33,498 bases of DNA, from NCBI GenBank assembly GCA_026397395.1, contig JAPLUV010000012.1:1-33498 (forward strand), in the 5' to 3' direction. The DNA comes from a candidate division SR1 bacterium. GTDB lineage: Bacteria > Patescibacteriota > Gracilibacteria > Absconditabacterales > Absconditicoccaceae. Shown in pieces: positions 9,359 through 18,039 of the stretch (within the stretch, counting starts at the first letter, position 1; every line of letters starts with the position of its first letter). Under the pieces are notes generated by a model. The model saw only the letters and a list, made by a program, of their open reading frames with translations, was not told the origin of the DNA and did no database searches. The position numbers and the translations under genes are program-made.

Positions 9359-10621
9359 ATGGCATGCATTGACTTCCAGTTTACGGGGAGCAAACAGATT
9401 TTCGAATCGTTAAAAAACCATATCATACCTGGGCAAACCTATCTTTTAGCGCTAAGTGGCTGAAGTGATAGTATGTTGACCGCATCTTTGGTGTACAACT
9501 TTTTTATTCACCAAAAACTGGGTTTACAAAATCTGATTTTGGTACATTGTAATCATTGAGTGAGAACCGAAAGTTATCAAGAGTCCAAATTTTTGGAGAA
9601 ATTTTTTGCTGGGACAAATTTTCATATTGTCACGAGGAAGGAGAAAATTAGTAAAATAAATGAAGAAAATTTAAGAAAACGAAGATACAATGAATTTGCA
9701 AAACTCGCAAAAAAATATCATGCAAGCACATTAATTGTTGGTCATAATCTTACAGATCGTATAGAATCCACCTTATTACATCTGCTTCGCGGAGCTCATC
9801 TCAAGTGATTTATCTCTATGACCGAATATGAGAAACATCACGTATTCCCTGGGAATATCTATAGACCAATTTTGAATATCTCCAAAGATGCCGTGCTAAA
9901 AATTTGTCAGAAATATAACATTCCCTACAGCACCGACAAAAGTAATTTTGATAGCAAAACAAGTCTCAGAAATAAACTGAGGATGGAAGTGCTTCCGTGA
10001 CTGTATAAACTCGCACATAAAAAAACGCCAACCGAAAACAGTTTTCAGCAAAGTATGTTACACATCTACAAAGAATTAGAAAAAACCACGCAGAAAAAAA
10101 CATTTCATCTGACGCCTTTCACGGCTTGTTCCTTACGAAAGGCTAAGTTTGCTTACGAGGTATCGTCCACATCACAGAGCCGAACTAATGAAACTACGGT
10201 CCAAGTCTTACGCGAACTAAAAGTCACGCACGATATGTCTCTCGCACAAATTCGCGAACTGACAAAATTTTTCTCCACCGCAGAGCAAGGATTCAAATAT
10301 TTGCAATGAACCTATTTCTTCGTCGCGCATGGCAAGAAATATATCATTTCCGCGCCGACCGACTTCTGGCAAAAAACCGTTGAGAAGTCCAAGAAAATAG
10401 CTACGCTCTGACAAGTGAAACGATACAACTTTACCTTGCCGATTGTCAAAACTGAACGAATTGGCTGATCAGTAAGGTTTGCAAAGGCCAGTGATCGCTA
10501 TCATAATAAGACCCGAAATCAATATTGCATCACGGCGAAAATCCCCGTCTTTTGGAGGAATTTTGTGCCAGTAGTGGTGAAAGAAAATAAAATTATTCAT
10601 GTATTTAGAGAATTTATTTAA
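9359..10621 (+). CDS. tilS: tRNA(Ile)-lysidine synthase
   Basis: TilS attaches lysine to C34 of the CAU-anticodon tRNA-Ile, using ATP, so that it reads AUA. The PP-loop motif LALSGGSDSML (second Gly = TGA at 9461-9463) is diagnostic, followed by ILVHCNHGVR, RYNEFAKLAKKY, VGHNLTDRIES (the HNxxD element), LLRGAHLKG and IYRPIL, all family hallmarks. The C-terminal domain ends with the typical KIPVFWRNFVPVVV. About 420 residues is normal. The start is uncertain: the frame is open back to 9227, with ATGs at 9242 and 9320; 9359 gives the usual N-terminal length. Six or more glycines are TGA, making this one of the best proofs of the code change in the window. Confidence 0.95.
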
Positions 10622-10630
10622 TTTTTTGTT

Positions 10631-10753
10631 AGCAACTCCCCGGCTTCGCCACCCCCTTTCTCAAGGGGGCTATCGATACGGCTCCCTTGACTTGTCCACG
10701 ACAGTGGGTAAAGGGAGAAGGAGCCACGCTTGTCGTGGCGGGAGAGGGATTTG
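10631..10753. repeat. GC-rich multi-hairpin intergenic element
   Basis: GC-rich block in AT-rich DNA after tilS. It contains CCCCCTT-TCTC-AAGGGGG and a larger fold in which GGCTCCCTT pairs with AAGGGAG/GGAGCC and CCACGACA pairs with TGTCGTGG. The composition resembles the other hairpin repeats here but it has no close copy in the window. It could double as the tilS transcript end. Confidence 0.6.
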
Positions 10754-10799
10754 AAAAACTAAAATAAAAAAAACTAAAAAAATATTTATTTCTTAATTT

Positions 10800-11045
10800 A
10801 TGGTCATGAGCAACAATGAACTTGATAGTCATACAGAATACATTGATGATGGAGAATGAAATAAGATTGAGATAATCTGTGTGAAAAACGAAGATGGAAA
10901 GCGATATTATAAAATTTATAAAAAGGGATTATTATTTAATGACAATACAACCAACCCCCTTCACAACGATTTAGTTTTTGATGATCGACATGATTGTATA
11001 GAATCAGCAAAAACTTTCATCCAGAAAAAGTTTTTATCTCTTTAA
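10800..11045 (+). CDS. Small acidic protein of unknown function
   Basis: 81 residues: MVMSNNELDSHTEYIDDGEG, then KIEIICVKNEDGKRYYKIYK and a second half ending FIQKKFLSL. One TGA (Gly20) keeps it open. There is no signal peptide, membrane segment or known domain. The alternation of strand-like and helical segments suggests a small folded cytosolic protein. It is followed after 10 nt by a lipoprotein gene and may share its transcript. A start at 10806 (MSNNELD) is equally possible. Real gene likely, since frame, length and spacing fit; function unknown. Confidence 0.6.
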
Positions 11046-11055
11046 AAAGAGTGAA

Positions 11056-11505
11056 ATGAAAAAATTTGTCGTGCCATTTTTTCTTTTTAGTATTTTGTTT
11101 ACTGGATGTGCTAGCAATCAATTGCCTTCTCAAATGCAGGAACAAGCAATTTTATCACAACAAGCAATTTTATCACAACAAGCAATCATTCCACAATCAA
11201 CACCTACAACAACTTCTGATCAACTTTTTCAGAAAAACCAAGAATGTTCGATTTATAAAAATAAAATTGAACAAAAGTTAGCTGCATGATATCATCTAGA
11301 AGAAATATTTTATAGTCCGATAAAAGAAGATTGTATATATATTGCTGGCCAGACTTCTTCATCAGATAACAGTCGATCAGTTTTTACGTCCATGGATGGC
11401 TATTTTACAAATGAGAATATAGGGACATGGGTAAATAATGCAAAAACACAAGGAGAAATAGAGACAGAGATAAATCAAAAGATTTCAGAACTTAAGTGAG
11501 AATAA
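11056..11505 (+). CDS. Putative lipoprotein with QAILSQ repeats
   Basis: 149 residues. MKKFVVPFFLFSILFTGCAS is a clear lipoprotein signal (lipobox FTGC, Cys18). The mature N-terminus has three tandem six-residue units QAILSQ/QAILSQ/QAIIPQ, encoded by a perfect 18-bp DNA duplication at 11143-11178, then a Thr/Ser/Gln-rich linker. The C-terminal part (ECSIYKNKIEQ... EDCIYIAGQTSSS...SRSVFTSMDGYF) has two cysteines that could pair. Two TGA codons are read as Gly. Surface anchoring is well supported; no family recognised. It lies 24 nt upstream of the SLH-domain gene. Confidence 0.8.
11143..11187. repeat. 18-bp tandem repeat in lipoprotein gene
   Basis: CAAGCAATTTTATCACAA occurs twice back to back (11143-11160, 11161-11178) followed by a partial third copy, giving the QAILSQ repeat. 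Perfect DNA identity suggests slippage. Confidence 0.85.
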
Positions 11506-11529
11506 TTTTTTATTTTTTAACATGGTTTC

Positions 11530-12774
11530 ATGAAAAAATTATTAATCGCAGTCATCTTATTTGTTCCTTTTTGTATTTCTATTTCTACTTATGCGAGTGA
11601 TGAATGTTGTAGCTGACATTGAGGATTGGCTTATTGTGGACGTGACTGAAATTGACAATGTGAAGATTGAACAGAAAGCACTTCTACCAGTTGTCTTTGT
11701 CCCTCAGTCGAAACAAATCCGAACCGACCAAATATGAGCGCTTGTGATGTGATAAATGGTTTCACGAAAATGGCTATTGGTATGAGAAGTCGAGAAGAGA
11801 GATTGAACGATGTTGTAATGCCTCTGTTTGTGCAACAGTATCCCTGAGCATCGATCTCAGATTTATCTGGAATGGTGTTTGGTGAGCGTTATCTAATAGA
11901 TGCAAATGCACATACAATAGCGACTGCTATATCATTATGAAAAATACCAGATACTACAATAAAAACGCAACGATTACAAAAATACTGATGTCTGATTCAA
12001 TATTGAGTTAATGCTATTGCTGGTCCAATTCCAAGTACCTGTGGTTGTAAGCAGTGATATATGTTAGGTGAAGATACTCAGCATCACCCCTACTGTGTGT
12101 TGGGTTCTTCTGTAAATAATGGTAATAACGGAACATGATCACGCCAATGTAATCTTTGATACATATTTTCGACTACAGATTTTTCTTGTATTACAGAAAC
12201 AACAGCAACTTTAGATATGTGTGCTAATTTAGATACAAGTATTAGTTTGCCTGTTGACAGCAATCTAAACACTAATGAATTACAGCAATCCATAAATTGG
12301 ATGTATGATAATTGATTAACGAGTTATAATACATTAGCTGGGTTTATGTGAGATAACTATCTTACAAGGGAACAAGCGAGTAAATTCTTTGTTAAATTTG
12401 CAAATAAATTGTGAAAAACAGATGATGCTCATATAAATAATAAATTTACAGATATTGGGAAAGCAAATTCGACGCTTATTTCTTACATATGAAGTGCTTA
12501 TAGCATGTGAATCATGAATGGAAAAAATAATAAATTTATGCCATCTTTTAAATTAACTCAAGCTCAAGCAATAGCAGTCATTATAAGAATTATTAAAGGA
12601 CAACAGAACGAGAATATAAAAGGGAGCAAACGATATATCTGATATTATAATTTAGCAAATAGTTATTGAATGCTAGATGGTCTATGATTTAATTATACTT
12701 CACTTGATTCTACTAATATATTAAGAAAAGATGTTGCACTACTACTTTACAGAGCTGGAAAGATAAATAAATAA
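11530..12774 (+). CDS. Secreted SLH-domain protein with Cys-rich head
   Basis: 414 residues. A signal peptide (MKKLLIAVILFVPFCISIS) is followed by a Cys-rich module CCSGHGGLAYCGRDGNGQC then CEDGT...CLC, a CC-GHGG...C.DGT...C.C pattern that I recall from small extracellular modules. A middle region has paired cysteines (TCGCKQGYM, RQCNLGYIF). The C-terminal 170 residues are S-layer-homology-like: LTREQASKFFVKFANKLGK, FTDIG, then GIMNGKNNKFMPSFKLTQAQAI, and a weaker third unit. SLH modules hold proteins to the cell wall polymer, so a wall-bound surface protein is expected. Nearly all loop glycines are TGA, for example three in the first 35 mature residues. It follows the QAILSQ lipoprotein. Confidence 0.85.
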
Positions 12775-12800
12775 ATTTTATTTAATAATTGCTTATATTT

Positions 12801-13133
12801 ATGGTCGAATCTCTTATAAATTTACAAAAAATTTTTAAATATGACAAGGGATGAAATATAACCGATGATTTTAATAATGAGTCAATTTTGATACAAAATC
12901 TGATGGAAGTAATTGGTACTGGAGACCCCAAAATGATAGAATGTATAAAAAAAGCTATTGATTCTAAAAATACACAGAACCTTATAAACTCTAACACTAA
13001 ATTATCTGAATCTAATATTAAAGCAATGAACAAAAATTCTAATGCACAATGTTTTCTTGCACGAGTTTGAATTTGAGCAACAATAATTCTTGCATGAGTA
13101 TGAATCCGAGCAACAATTATGTTTGCAAAATAA
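12801..13133 (+). CDS. Small protein with C-terminal membrane helix
   Basis: 110 residues. The N-terminal 85 are polar and mostly helical (MVESLINLQKIFKYDKGG, then a Ser/Asn/Lys-rich part). The last 23, VGIGATIILAGVGIRATIMF, form a hydrophobic segment typical of a C-tail anchor, with three of its glycines encoded by TGA. No family recognised. It starts 26 nt after the SLH gene and is followed 13 nt later by a terminator hairpin, so it looks like the last gene of the 10800-13133 cluster. Confidence 0.65.
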
Positions 13134-13146
13134 TCTTCCATCCTCC

Positions 13147-13171
13147 ACCTGCCTGCCGGTAGGCAGGTTTT
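13147..13171 (+). terminator. Hairpin terminator (ACCTGCCT palindrome)
   Basis: ACCTGCCT-GCCGGT-AGGCAGGT (8 bp) followed by a short T run. It lies 13 nt after the preceding stop codon. The same hairpin family occurs at 7433-7454, so it may be a repeat used as a terminator. Confidence 0.65.
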
Positions 13172-13188
13172 ACATTTTCCATTCCAAA

Positions 13189-13704
13189 ATGCCTACTCGA
13201 CTACTTCCTATCATCACTCGATTTCAATCTGCCGGAGTACGAATTCTCCATATCTTCACGAATGTTACTGGCCTTACACCAGAGACTGCACTACTCGTTC
13301 TGTGGATTATTTTATGATATATTATCTTCTTGCTCATCTTTATCCCGCTCCACAAAAGTTTGCTTCGTGTACTAAAAAAGAAAAAAGAAAAACTAACACG
13401 AGAATATGATACACTCCGATATCTGGTAGCCAAGGCGCAAAAACAAAACACTATGACGACGGAGTTCAGATGAATAAAAGTGTTGTTCGACACGACACAT
13501 CCAGATTATTTTCATCATCATGCCGAGATCAAGAGTGAAATAAAGAGTATTGAAAGTGGCCTATGAGCTACGATTGTAGACGATGTCACCCGGGTGAAAA
13601 TAGAAAAGAAATTGAAAAATTACGACAGTTTAAAATTGTTCGTGAATATATTTGGACGAATTATTTCTGCGATAACCATATTGGTGTATAAGTTATTTTG
13701 GTAA
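13189..13704 (+). CDS. Membrane protein of unknown function
   Basis: 171 residues. One strong membrane helix near residues 35-55 (ALLVLWIILGYIIFLLIFI), followed by a basic, coiled-coil-like stretch (LLRVLKKKKEKLTREYDTL), a soluble part with HPDYFHHHAEIKSEIKSIE, and a final hydrophobic segment IFGRIISAITILVYKLFW. No domain recognised; the topology suggests a protein with a cytosolic helical middle between two membrane contacts. It starts 21 nt after the hairpin terminator. A CACCCGGGTG decamer occurs inside the coding sequence at 13589-13598. The frame needs TGA = Gly at three places. Confidence 0.65.
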
Positions 13705-13748
13705 AAAATTAATCGTCATGCCCAGAATTTCACTTCCCACACTTGTAA

Positions 13749-13841
13749 GTCATCCCGGTGTTCCGGTTTGCGACCGGGATCTTAAGTGAAATAATTGTTG
13801 GGCAATAAGATTCCGGCCGCAACGCTTGACGCCGGAATGAC
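13749..13841. repeat. GTCAT...ATGAC two-hairpin repeat, copy 1
   Basis: Starts GTCATCCCGGTG and ends GCCGGAATGAC. It contains two hairpins: CCCGGT/ACCGGG and TTCCGGC/GCCGGAA. A diverged copy at 19161-19251 keeps both stems through compensatory changes. The rest of 13705-13934 is non-coding. Confidence 0.85.
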
Positions 13842-13934
13842 AAAAGCAAGGGAGTAAGGAGATCCCTCGTTAGAATAACATAAAAATTATAAAGAAGAGA
13901 CTTTACAGACCTTATGGACTTTCGACTTTATAGA

Positions 13935-14877
13935 CTATTTTTTCCCTCTCAATTCACTCCATAATTTTTCCTGCTCTTTCGAGAGCTTTTTTGGTATATC
14001 GATTTTTGGCATCACATACAAATCTCACTTCTTATTAAATACTCCACCTTCGCCAAATCACTTGCCAGCGATTTTTATCATGTCGCCAATTTGCGTTCAC
14101 TTAGGGATTTTTACTTTCATTTTACCCGTTGGATGATCGACGGTGCATTCTCCTCCAAGCACAAGATCATAGATCGTAACTGGTGCTTGCACATAAATAT
14201 GTTCTCATTTTCTTTCGTATAATTTAGAAGCCGTGACACCGATTTGGATATACAAATCACCAGCTTTGCCACTGATTCCATCGTTTCATTTATTGCTGAA
14301 TTTAATATACGCACCATCTTTGATTCCTGCAGGGATTTTAACTTCAAGGATTTCCTTGTCTTTGTGTAGTCATCCTGCTTGCAAGACTTTACCATCTTTG
14401 CTGAATATTTTTCCAACTCATCCACATTCTCTACAAGCAACCTGACTTTGCATCGTGCCAAATGGCGTCTGAACCTGCTGAGTTACTACACCATGTCCTT
14501 TACAGGTATCGCAATTTTTTTCCCTGTCTACTACCGCCGCCAAATCCTCCACCAAAGAATCAGCCAAGCAAGTCGCCAATATCAAAATCAGCTCCGTCAA
14601 ATCCTTGACCGCCGCCAAACCCTCCGAATCCGCCAAAACCTCCCTGACCACCTCATGTGTAGCCTCCGGATCTGTAGGCATCGTATTGTCCTCTCTTCTT
14701 TTCGTCGCCGATGACTTGATAGGCTTCATTAATTTCCTGAAACTTTTTCTTGTCGCCTCACTTATCAGGATGATGCTGTACAGCAGCCTTTCTAAATGCC
14801 TTTTTGATCTCATCAGCATTAGCTTTTTCATCCACGCCGAGTATGTCGTAATAATTTTTGCTTACATCGAAGTCCAT
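13935..14877 (-). pseudogene. dnaJ: dnaJ, frameshifted and internally shortened
   Basis: DnaJ (Hsp40) delivers clients to DnaK through its J domain. The J domain is intact (HPD at residues 36-38, then a Gly/Phe-rich region), but that frame ends at TAA 14500-14502 after 125 residues. The rest continues in another frame: CDTCKGHGVV and CRECGGVGKIF (zinc motifs 2 and 3), VKIPAGIKDGAYIKF and a normal C-terminal domain ending PKKLSKEQEKLWSELRGK. The switch falls at an A7 run on the coding strand (14515-14521); one A fewer would join the frames. The strand before the zinc finger (normally a FEEAxxG segment) and zinc motif 1 are missing, about 55 residues, and motif 4 is degenerate. Either an out-of-frame deletion, a sequencing error in the run, or slippage at A7. 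Confidence 0.85.
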
Positions 14878-14881
14878 AAAA

Positions 14882-14918
14882 GTGTTGAAATGATAAAATG
14901 ATTAAATGATAAAGTGTT
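14882..14918. repeat. TGATAAAATGAT leader repeat, copy 1
   Basis: GTGTTGAAATGATAAAATGA followed by further TGATAAA words, directly upstream of the dnaJ start. On the minus strand it reads as repeated TTTATCATT. A second copy (26192-26226) sits at the same place before the gene at 25979-26185. Confidence 0.6.
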
Positions 14919-15005
14919 CACATAATTTAATTGTAGCACCTTATAACACTCTGTGATATTATAGATTTTCCAGAAAAATGCAAATTATATTAGCGGCTAC
15001 TTTTC

Positions 15006-15070
15006 CACCCGGGTGGGAAAGAAGAATAATTGGCTCTAGAGGTTGCTTTTTTACATTTCCCACCCGGGTG
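15006..15070. promoter_or_regulatory. Paired CACCCGGGTG palindromes, 55 bp apart
   Basis: Two identical 10-bp palindromes, CACCCGGGTG, at 15006-15015 and 15061-15070, centre-to-centre distance 55 bp. The second ends 20 bp before the -35-like box of the gene at 15149. The same pair with the same spacing is at 28671-28735. Looks like a two-site operator. Confidence 0.6.
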
Positions 15071-15090
15071 ACAATAATCCCTTCCCAAAT

Positions 15091-15118
15091 TTGCGTTATT
15101 TCTCATTCTCGCTATAAT
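15091..15118 (+). promoter_or_regulatory. Sigma-70-type promoter
   Basis: TTGCGT - 16 bp - TATAAT. The start of transcription would fall near 15125, about 25 nt before the ATG at 15149, and the leader has no Shine-Dalgarno sequence. Confidence 0.6.
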
Positions 15119-15148
15119 TGGTACTGTGTTTTATATTTCGCCCTTCTG

Positions 15149-15481
15149 ATGGTTAATTATGAATCAGCAAAACAAGAGTATCTTAAGCTAGAACATGCAG
15201 AGAAGAAGGTCAGACTTATGACATTATTTGAAATTTTCCAATCACACTCTGTCTCTATCCAAAAAATGATACCACTCTTACAAGCAGATCAGATGAGAGA
15301 TGAGGAGATGGTAGAAGCATATGACAATTTAGTAGCTGCCATCCAAAGTGTAGAATGAGAGAAACTCCAAGCCAGTTTATCACAGATGGATACGCTTCAA
15401 GCCAAAATGGAACAACTCAGACAGCAAGAAGCCGCTGAAAGAGCTAAAGAAAATCCAGATGCCTTATTATTACAAATGTAA
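15149..15481 (+). CDS. Small coiled-coil protein, unknown function
   Basis: 110 residues, almost entirely helical and charged: MVNYESAKQEYLKLEHAEKK, then LQADQMRDEEMVEAYDNLVA, then a long heptad-like tail (LSQMDTLQAKMEQLRQQEAA). A single TGA (Gly70) interrupts it. There is no signal peptide or membrane segment. The composition suggests a cytosolic helical hairpin or coiled-coil oligomer, but no family is recognised. It lies 24 nt upstream of the 485-residue protein at 15506, and both probably share the promoter behind the CACCCGGGTG pair. Confidence 0.7.
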
Positions 15482-15505
15482 TTTTATATAGTAAATAATA
15501 ATACA

Positions 15506-16963
15506 ATGCCACCAAAAGGACCAGAGCAGAATAGCGAAAATCCAACGCTAGCCGATATAGAAGCTGCAGCGAAAAAAGCTGATGCCACCAAAGTAGGGGC
15601 AGATTTTGACAAAAATCAGGATAAATATACAGAACAGCAATACAAACAAGATAAGGATAATATAATTACCAATATTATAAATCGAAGCATCAATCCTGAT
15701 TATAATAGAACACCAGACGTCTCAGATTACAAAAGAACGCTATTTACCAAAGAAGATCCTACATTAGTCAAATGATATGTTGCATATTACAATACTCAGG
15801 TAACCAAAAGTAATACACAGAACAATACCCATTATCCAATGATTCGTATAAATAACTTCTTGGAAAATTTTGAGAAAGAAAGACCACAACCTACTATGAA
15901 TATAACAGAATCTAAGGCCAAATTAGTAGCTTTAGCACCAGAAAAGATCAATCAAGAAGTAGGTAAATTTATAGAGATACCAGAGACCAAGCAACAGGAA
16001 ATAATGAAAAAATTCTGAGAAGTAGTTTCCGCCAACCAAAAGATAACAGCACTAAAACTCTATGGTTTTGCAGATGCTACAAGAGTAACTGAATTAGGAG
16101 AGAAAGCAGTGCAAGATAAGTTTACAGGATTGAGACAAATACTAATCGATAAATGAATGTCTCCCAAAAATCTTCCTGTCGCAGACTATTTCAAGGGCAT
16201 AGACACTATGGTGTATACACAAAAACAAAAGGTACTCAATGATGGACGAGCGCAGGCGAGAGCAATGATGGAAATAGCATTTCTACCTGCCGAGCAAATC
16301 AAATATATCAATGACAATTCAGTAAAAATAGAAACAATCATCGATGCAAAACAAGTAGGGACCAAAGAAAAATGAAATCAATATACTGGGGGTAAGATAG
16401 AAATGGAATCTACAGGAAACAACAAATTGATCGTCCAAATGACAGAAGAAAAAGATCATATATTACAGATGTTGGATATCAGACAAGTTAACTATGCTTA
16501 CGCTGAAGGGAACTCTTATTATATGGTAGGATGAGTTCGTTTAGATAATCAAAACGGTTCCGTAAATACATCTAATGTAACTTACAAAGAAATTAATGCT
16601 TCCAACTTTAGAGCAGTGAATAATCTCCATACATTTAATGCAGAGAATAAGGACAAAAAAGCATTCTTTGAAAATGGCAGAGTAAATACGCTCTGGATAA
16701 TTATCAACAATCCATGATCAGGAAAAACAGTAAATACACTCAATGAAATAGATCCTCGTATAACCAATACAGGAATGAAACTCGCCAAAGACGGAAAAGA
16801 TATCAACGCGTTTGCTACTGCGCTTACAGAATTTAAGGACAAGAGTGGATGAGATGCCAACAAGTCTGGATATGTAGACAATATTATAACTATTTTGCAA
16901 TCATACAAAGAAGTAGACCAAAAACTTAACAAGGCCAAAGAAGTTATCAAAACAACATTATAA
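15506..16963 (+). CDS. Large cytosolic-looking protein, unknown function
   Basis: 485 residues with no signal peptide or membrane segment. It begins MPPKGPEQNSENPTLADIEA; the first 110 residues are polar and Asn/Lys/Asp-rich. The middle has ITALKLYGFADATRVTELGE followed by LRQILIDKGMSPKNLPVADY, faintly like the RVxxLGxxRAxxVxxxLxxxGV segment of OmpA-type peptidoglycan-binding domains, but too weak to assign. The C-terminal half has NKLIVQMTEEKDHILQMLDI and a helical tail. The frame needs about eight TGA = Gly. Its stop TAA (16961-16963) abuts the stop of the convergent CAP gene. Probably partners the small protein encoded just upstream. Confidence 0.75.
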
Positions 16964-17617
16964 TTATTTTTTAGAAAATTCCGCTCAATAATTTACTACG
17001 ATATATCGAGTACCATTTTTTCCCATTGCTAGACCAACTCACAAATCCTTATAGTCTTTGACACTAATCACATCATAGTGACCAGTATTTCGTTTTTTAT
17101 TATCTACATAGGATTGGACAACCTCTCCAATATTTTTGATGTTGTAAGAAATATTGCTTCCAAACATTTGAACCTTGTATCTACCATCTTTAACCAGTCT
17201 TCCTGCATCAGAAACTCCCTGTTTATCGGTATGATCAAAGTAATCGTTGTCAGCCATGTCTTGGGCTTTGGATTGAGCAACATCATTCAATACGGTATGT
17301 GATGTAAGGGCTAGATTTCCCAATACAGCTCTCTGTTTATTTATTTCTTGGAGAAAATGTTGTCTGACCATTTCCAATCATTTCTCCTTGCCATATAGTT
17401 TAAGAATAGTACCAAAACTCATTTTGATAATTTCTGAGTGAGGTTTCTCCTGGTTAGAAAGATAAAAGGTATCTGATCTTTCTGTTTGGCTGTCTTGGAG
17501 AGAAATGGTTTTGGATATATCTTGCTGTACGGCTTGTTTACCTGATTCTATAGCAGAAACACCATGAGGCAAAAGCATGGTTATGGCTAATCAAAGGGTT
17601 TTCATTTTGTTTGCCAT
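16964..17617 (-). CDS. Secreted CAP/SCP-domain protein
   Basis: 217 residues. The start MANKMKTLGLAITMLLPHGV supplies a signal peptide ending near VSA. The C-terminal 130 residues are a CAP (CRISP/SCP/PR-1) domain: VRQHFLQEINKQRAVLGNLA, VLNDVAQSKAQDMADNDYF, then DHTDKQGVSDAGRLVKDGRY, the GSNISYN segment, NTGHYDVISVKDYKDLGVGL and YIVVNYGAEF. The two family histidines are present (DHT and GHYD), while the usual E of GENIA is S. Bacterial CAP proteins are extracellular and of varied or unknown function. The start at 17603-17605 (MKTLG) is an alternative. A good promoter lies at 17646-17673. Confidence 0.87.
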
Positions 17618-17645
17618 TCAGAGGGATAGTAAGCTAAACATTATA

Positions 17646-17673
17646 AGTATAACCAAAAAGTTAGATTTGTCAA
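17646..17673 (-). promoter_or_regulatory. Promoter of the CAP gene
   Basis: On the minus strand TTGACA - 16 bp - TATACT, close to consensus. The predicted start near 17639 leaves a leader of about 22 nt without a Shine-Dalgarno sequence. It lies back to back with the plus-strand promoter at 17681-17708. Confidence 0.8.
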
Positions 17674-17680
17674 CTTCAGC

Positions 17681-17708
17681 TTGATTTCCACAAGCGAATA
17701 TATATACA
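17681..17708 (+). promoter_or_regulatory. Promoter of the structured RNA
   Basis: TTGATT - 16 bp - TATACA on the plus strand, pointing into the folded region, divergent from the CAP promoter. Confidence 0.5.
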
Positions 17709-17714
17709 CGTCTA

Positions 17715-18025
17715 CACAAGTTTGTAAATAACATCTCATCTTGAGGCTGCAGTCCATGTTTATTTTATCGTTGTAGACATTGGGCTGCTAAGCCTCATGG
17801 CAATCCATTCTGATGTTTCATCAGAATCTATAATATTAGGCTAGTGCCTCTCAATCGATTTCTCCTCATGTACTAATGCTTTGTTCATGGTTTTAAAAAA
17901 TACTACGGTGTAAATACACGGTCGCCATAACGTGATATTATCCAAACGTATTAGAGAAGAGATTGGGAGGGCATTAGTCCCTCTATACCTAAGCCCGCTG
18001 TATTGTTCAGTGAGGCTTTTGTTTT
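17715..18025 (+). ncRNA. Candidate structured non-coding RNA
   Basis: The 422 bp between the CAP and WecA-like genes (17618-18039) hold no gene but a strong RNA fold on the plus strand. (1) Stem 17743-17796: GAGGCTGCAGTCCATGT pairs with ACATTGGGCTGCTAAGCCTC, 17 bp with two bulges. (2) Hairpin 17807-17827: ATTCTGATG-TTT-CATCAGAAT. (3) Long-range helix: 17839-17856 (GGCTAGTGCCTCTCAATC) with 17961-17979 (GATTGGGAGGGCATTAGTC), 18 bp with one bulge, extended by TTTCTC (17859-17864) with GAGAAG (17954-17959). (4) Terminator 17991-18018 with a T tail. Several G.U pairs would become A.C mismatches on the other strand, so the plus strand is the RNA. Promoter TTGATT-N16-TATACA fits a start near 17715. 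Hallmarks of RNase P, tmRNA, SRP and 6S RNA were looked for and not found. Confidence 0.6.
17991..18025 (+). terminator. Intrinsic terminator of the structured RNA
   Basis: AAGCC-CGCTG pairs with CAGTG-(A)-GGCTT around a TATTGTT loop (10 bp, one G.U, one bulge), followed by TTTTGTTTTATT. There is no T tract in the other direction, so it serves the plus strand. Confidence 0.75.
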
Positions 18026-18039
18026 ATTCTAAAAATTGT

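Noticed and set aside
13589-13598. CACCCGGGTG as a further operator
   Set aside because: It lies inside a coding sequence, has no partner 55 bp away and no promoter beside it.
14117-14461. 114-residue minus-strand frame
   Set aside because: Out-of-frame reading of the dnaJ C-terminal region.
17743-17796. RNase P RNA core (GAGG....AGTCCATG resembles GAGGAAAGTCC)
   Set aside because: The conserved GAAA is missing, the partner strand lies only about 40 nt away, and no ACAGAA...GGCTTA segment exists at the 3' end.
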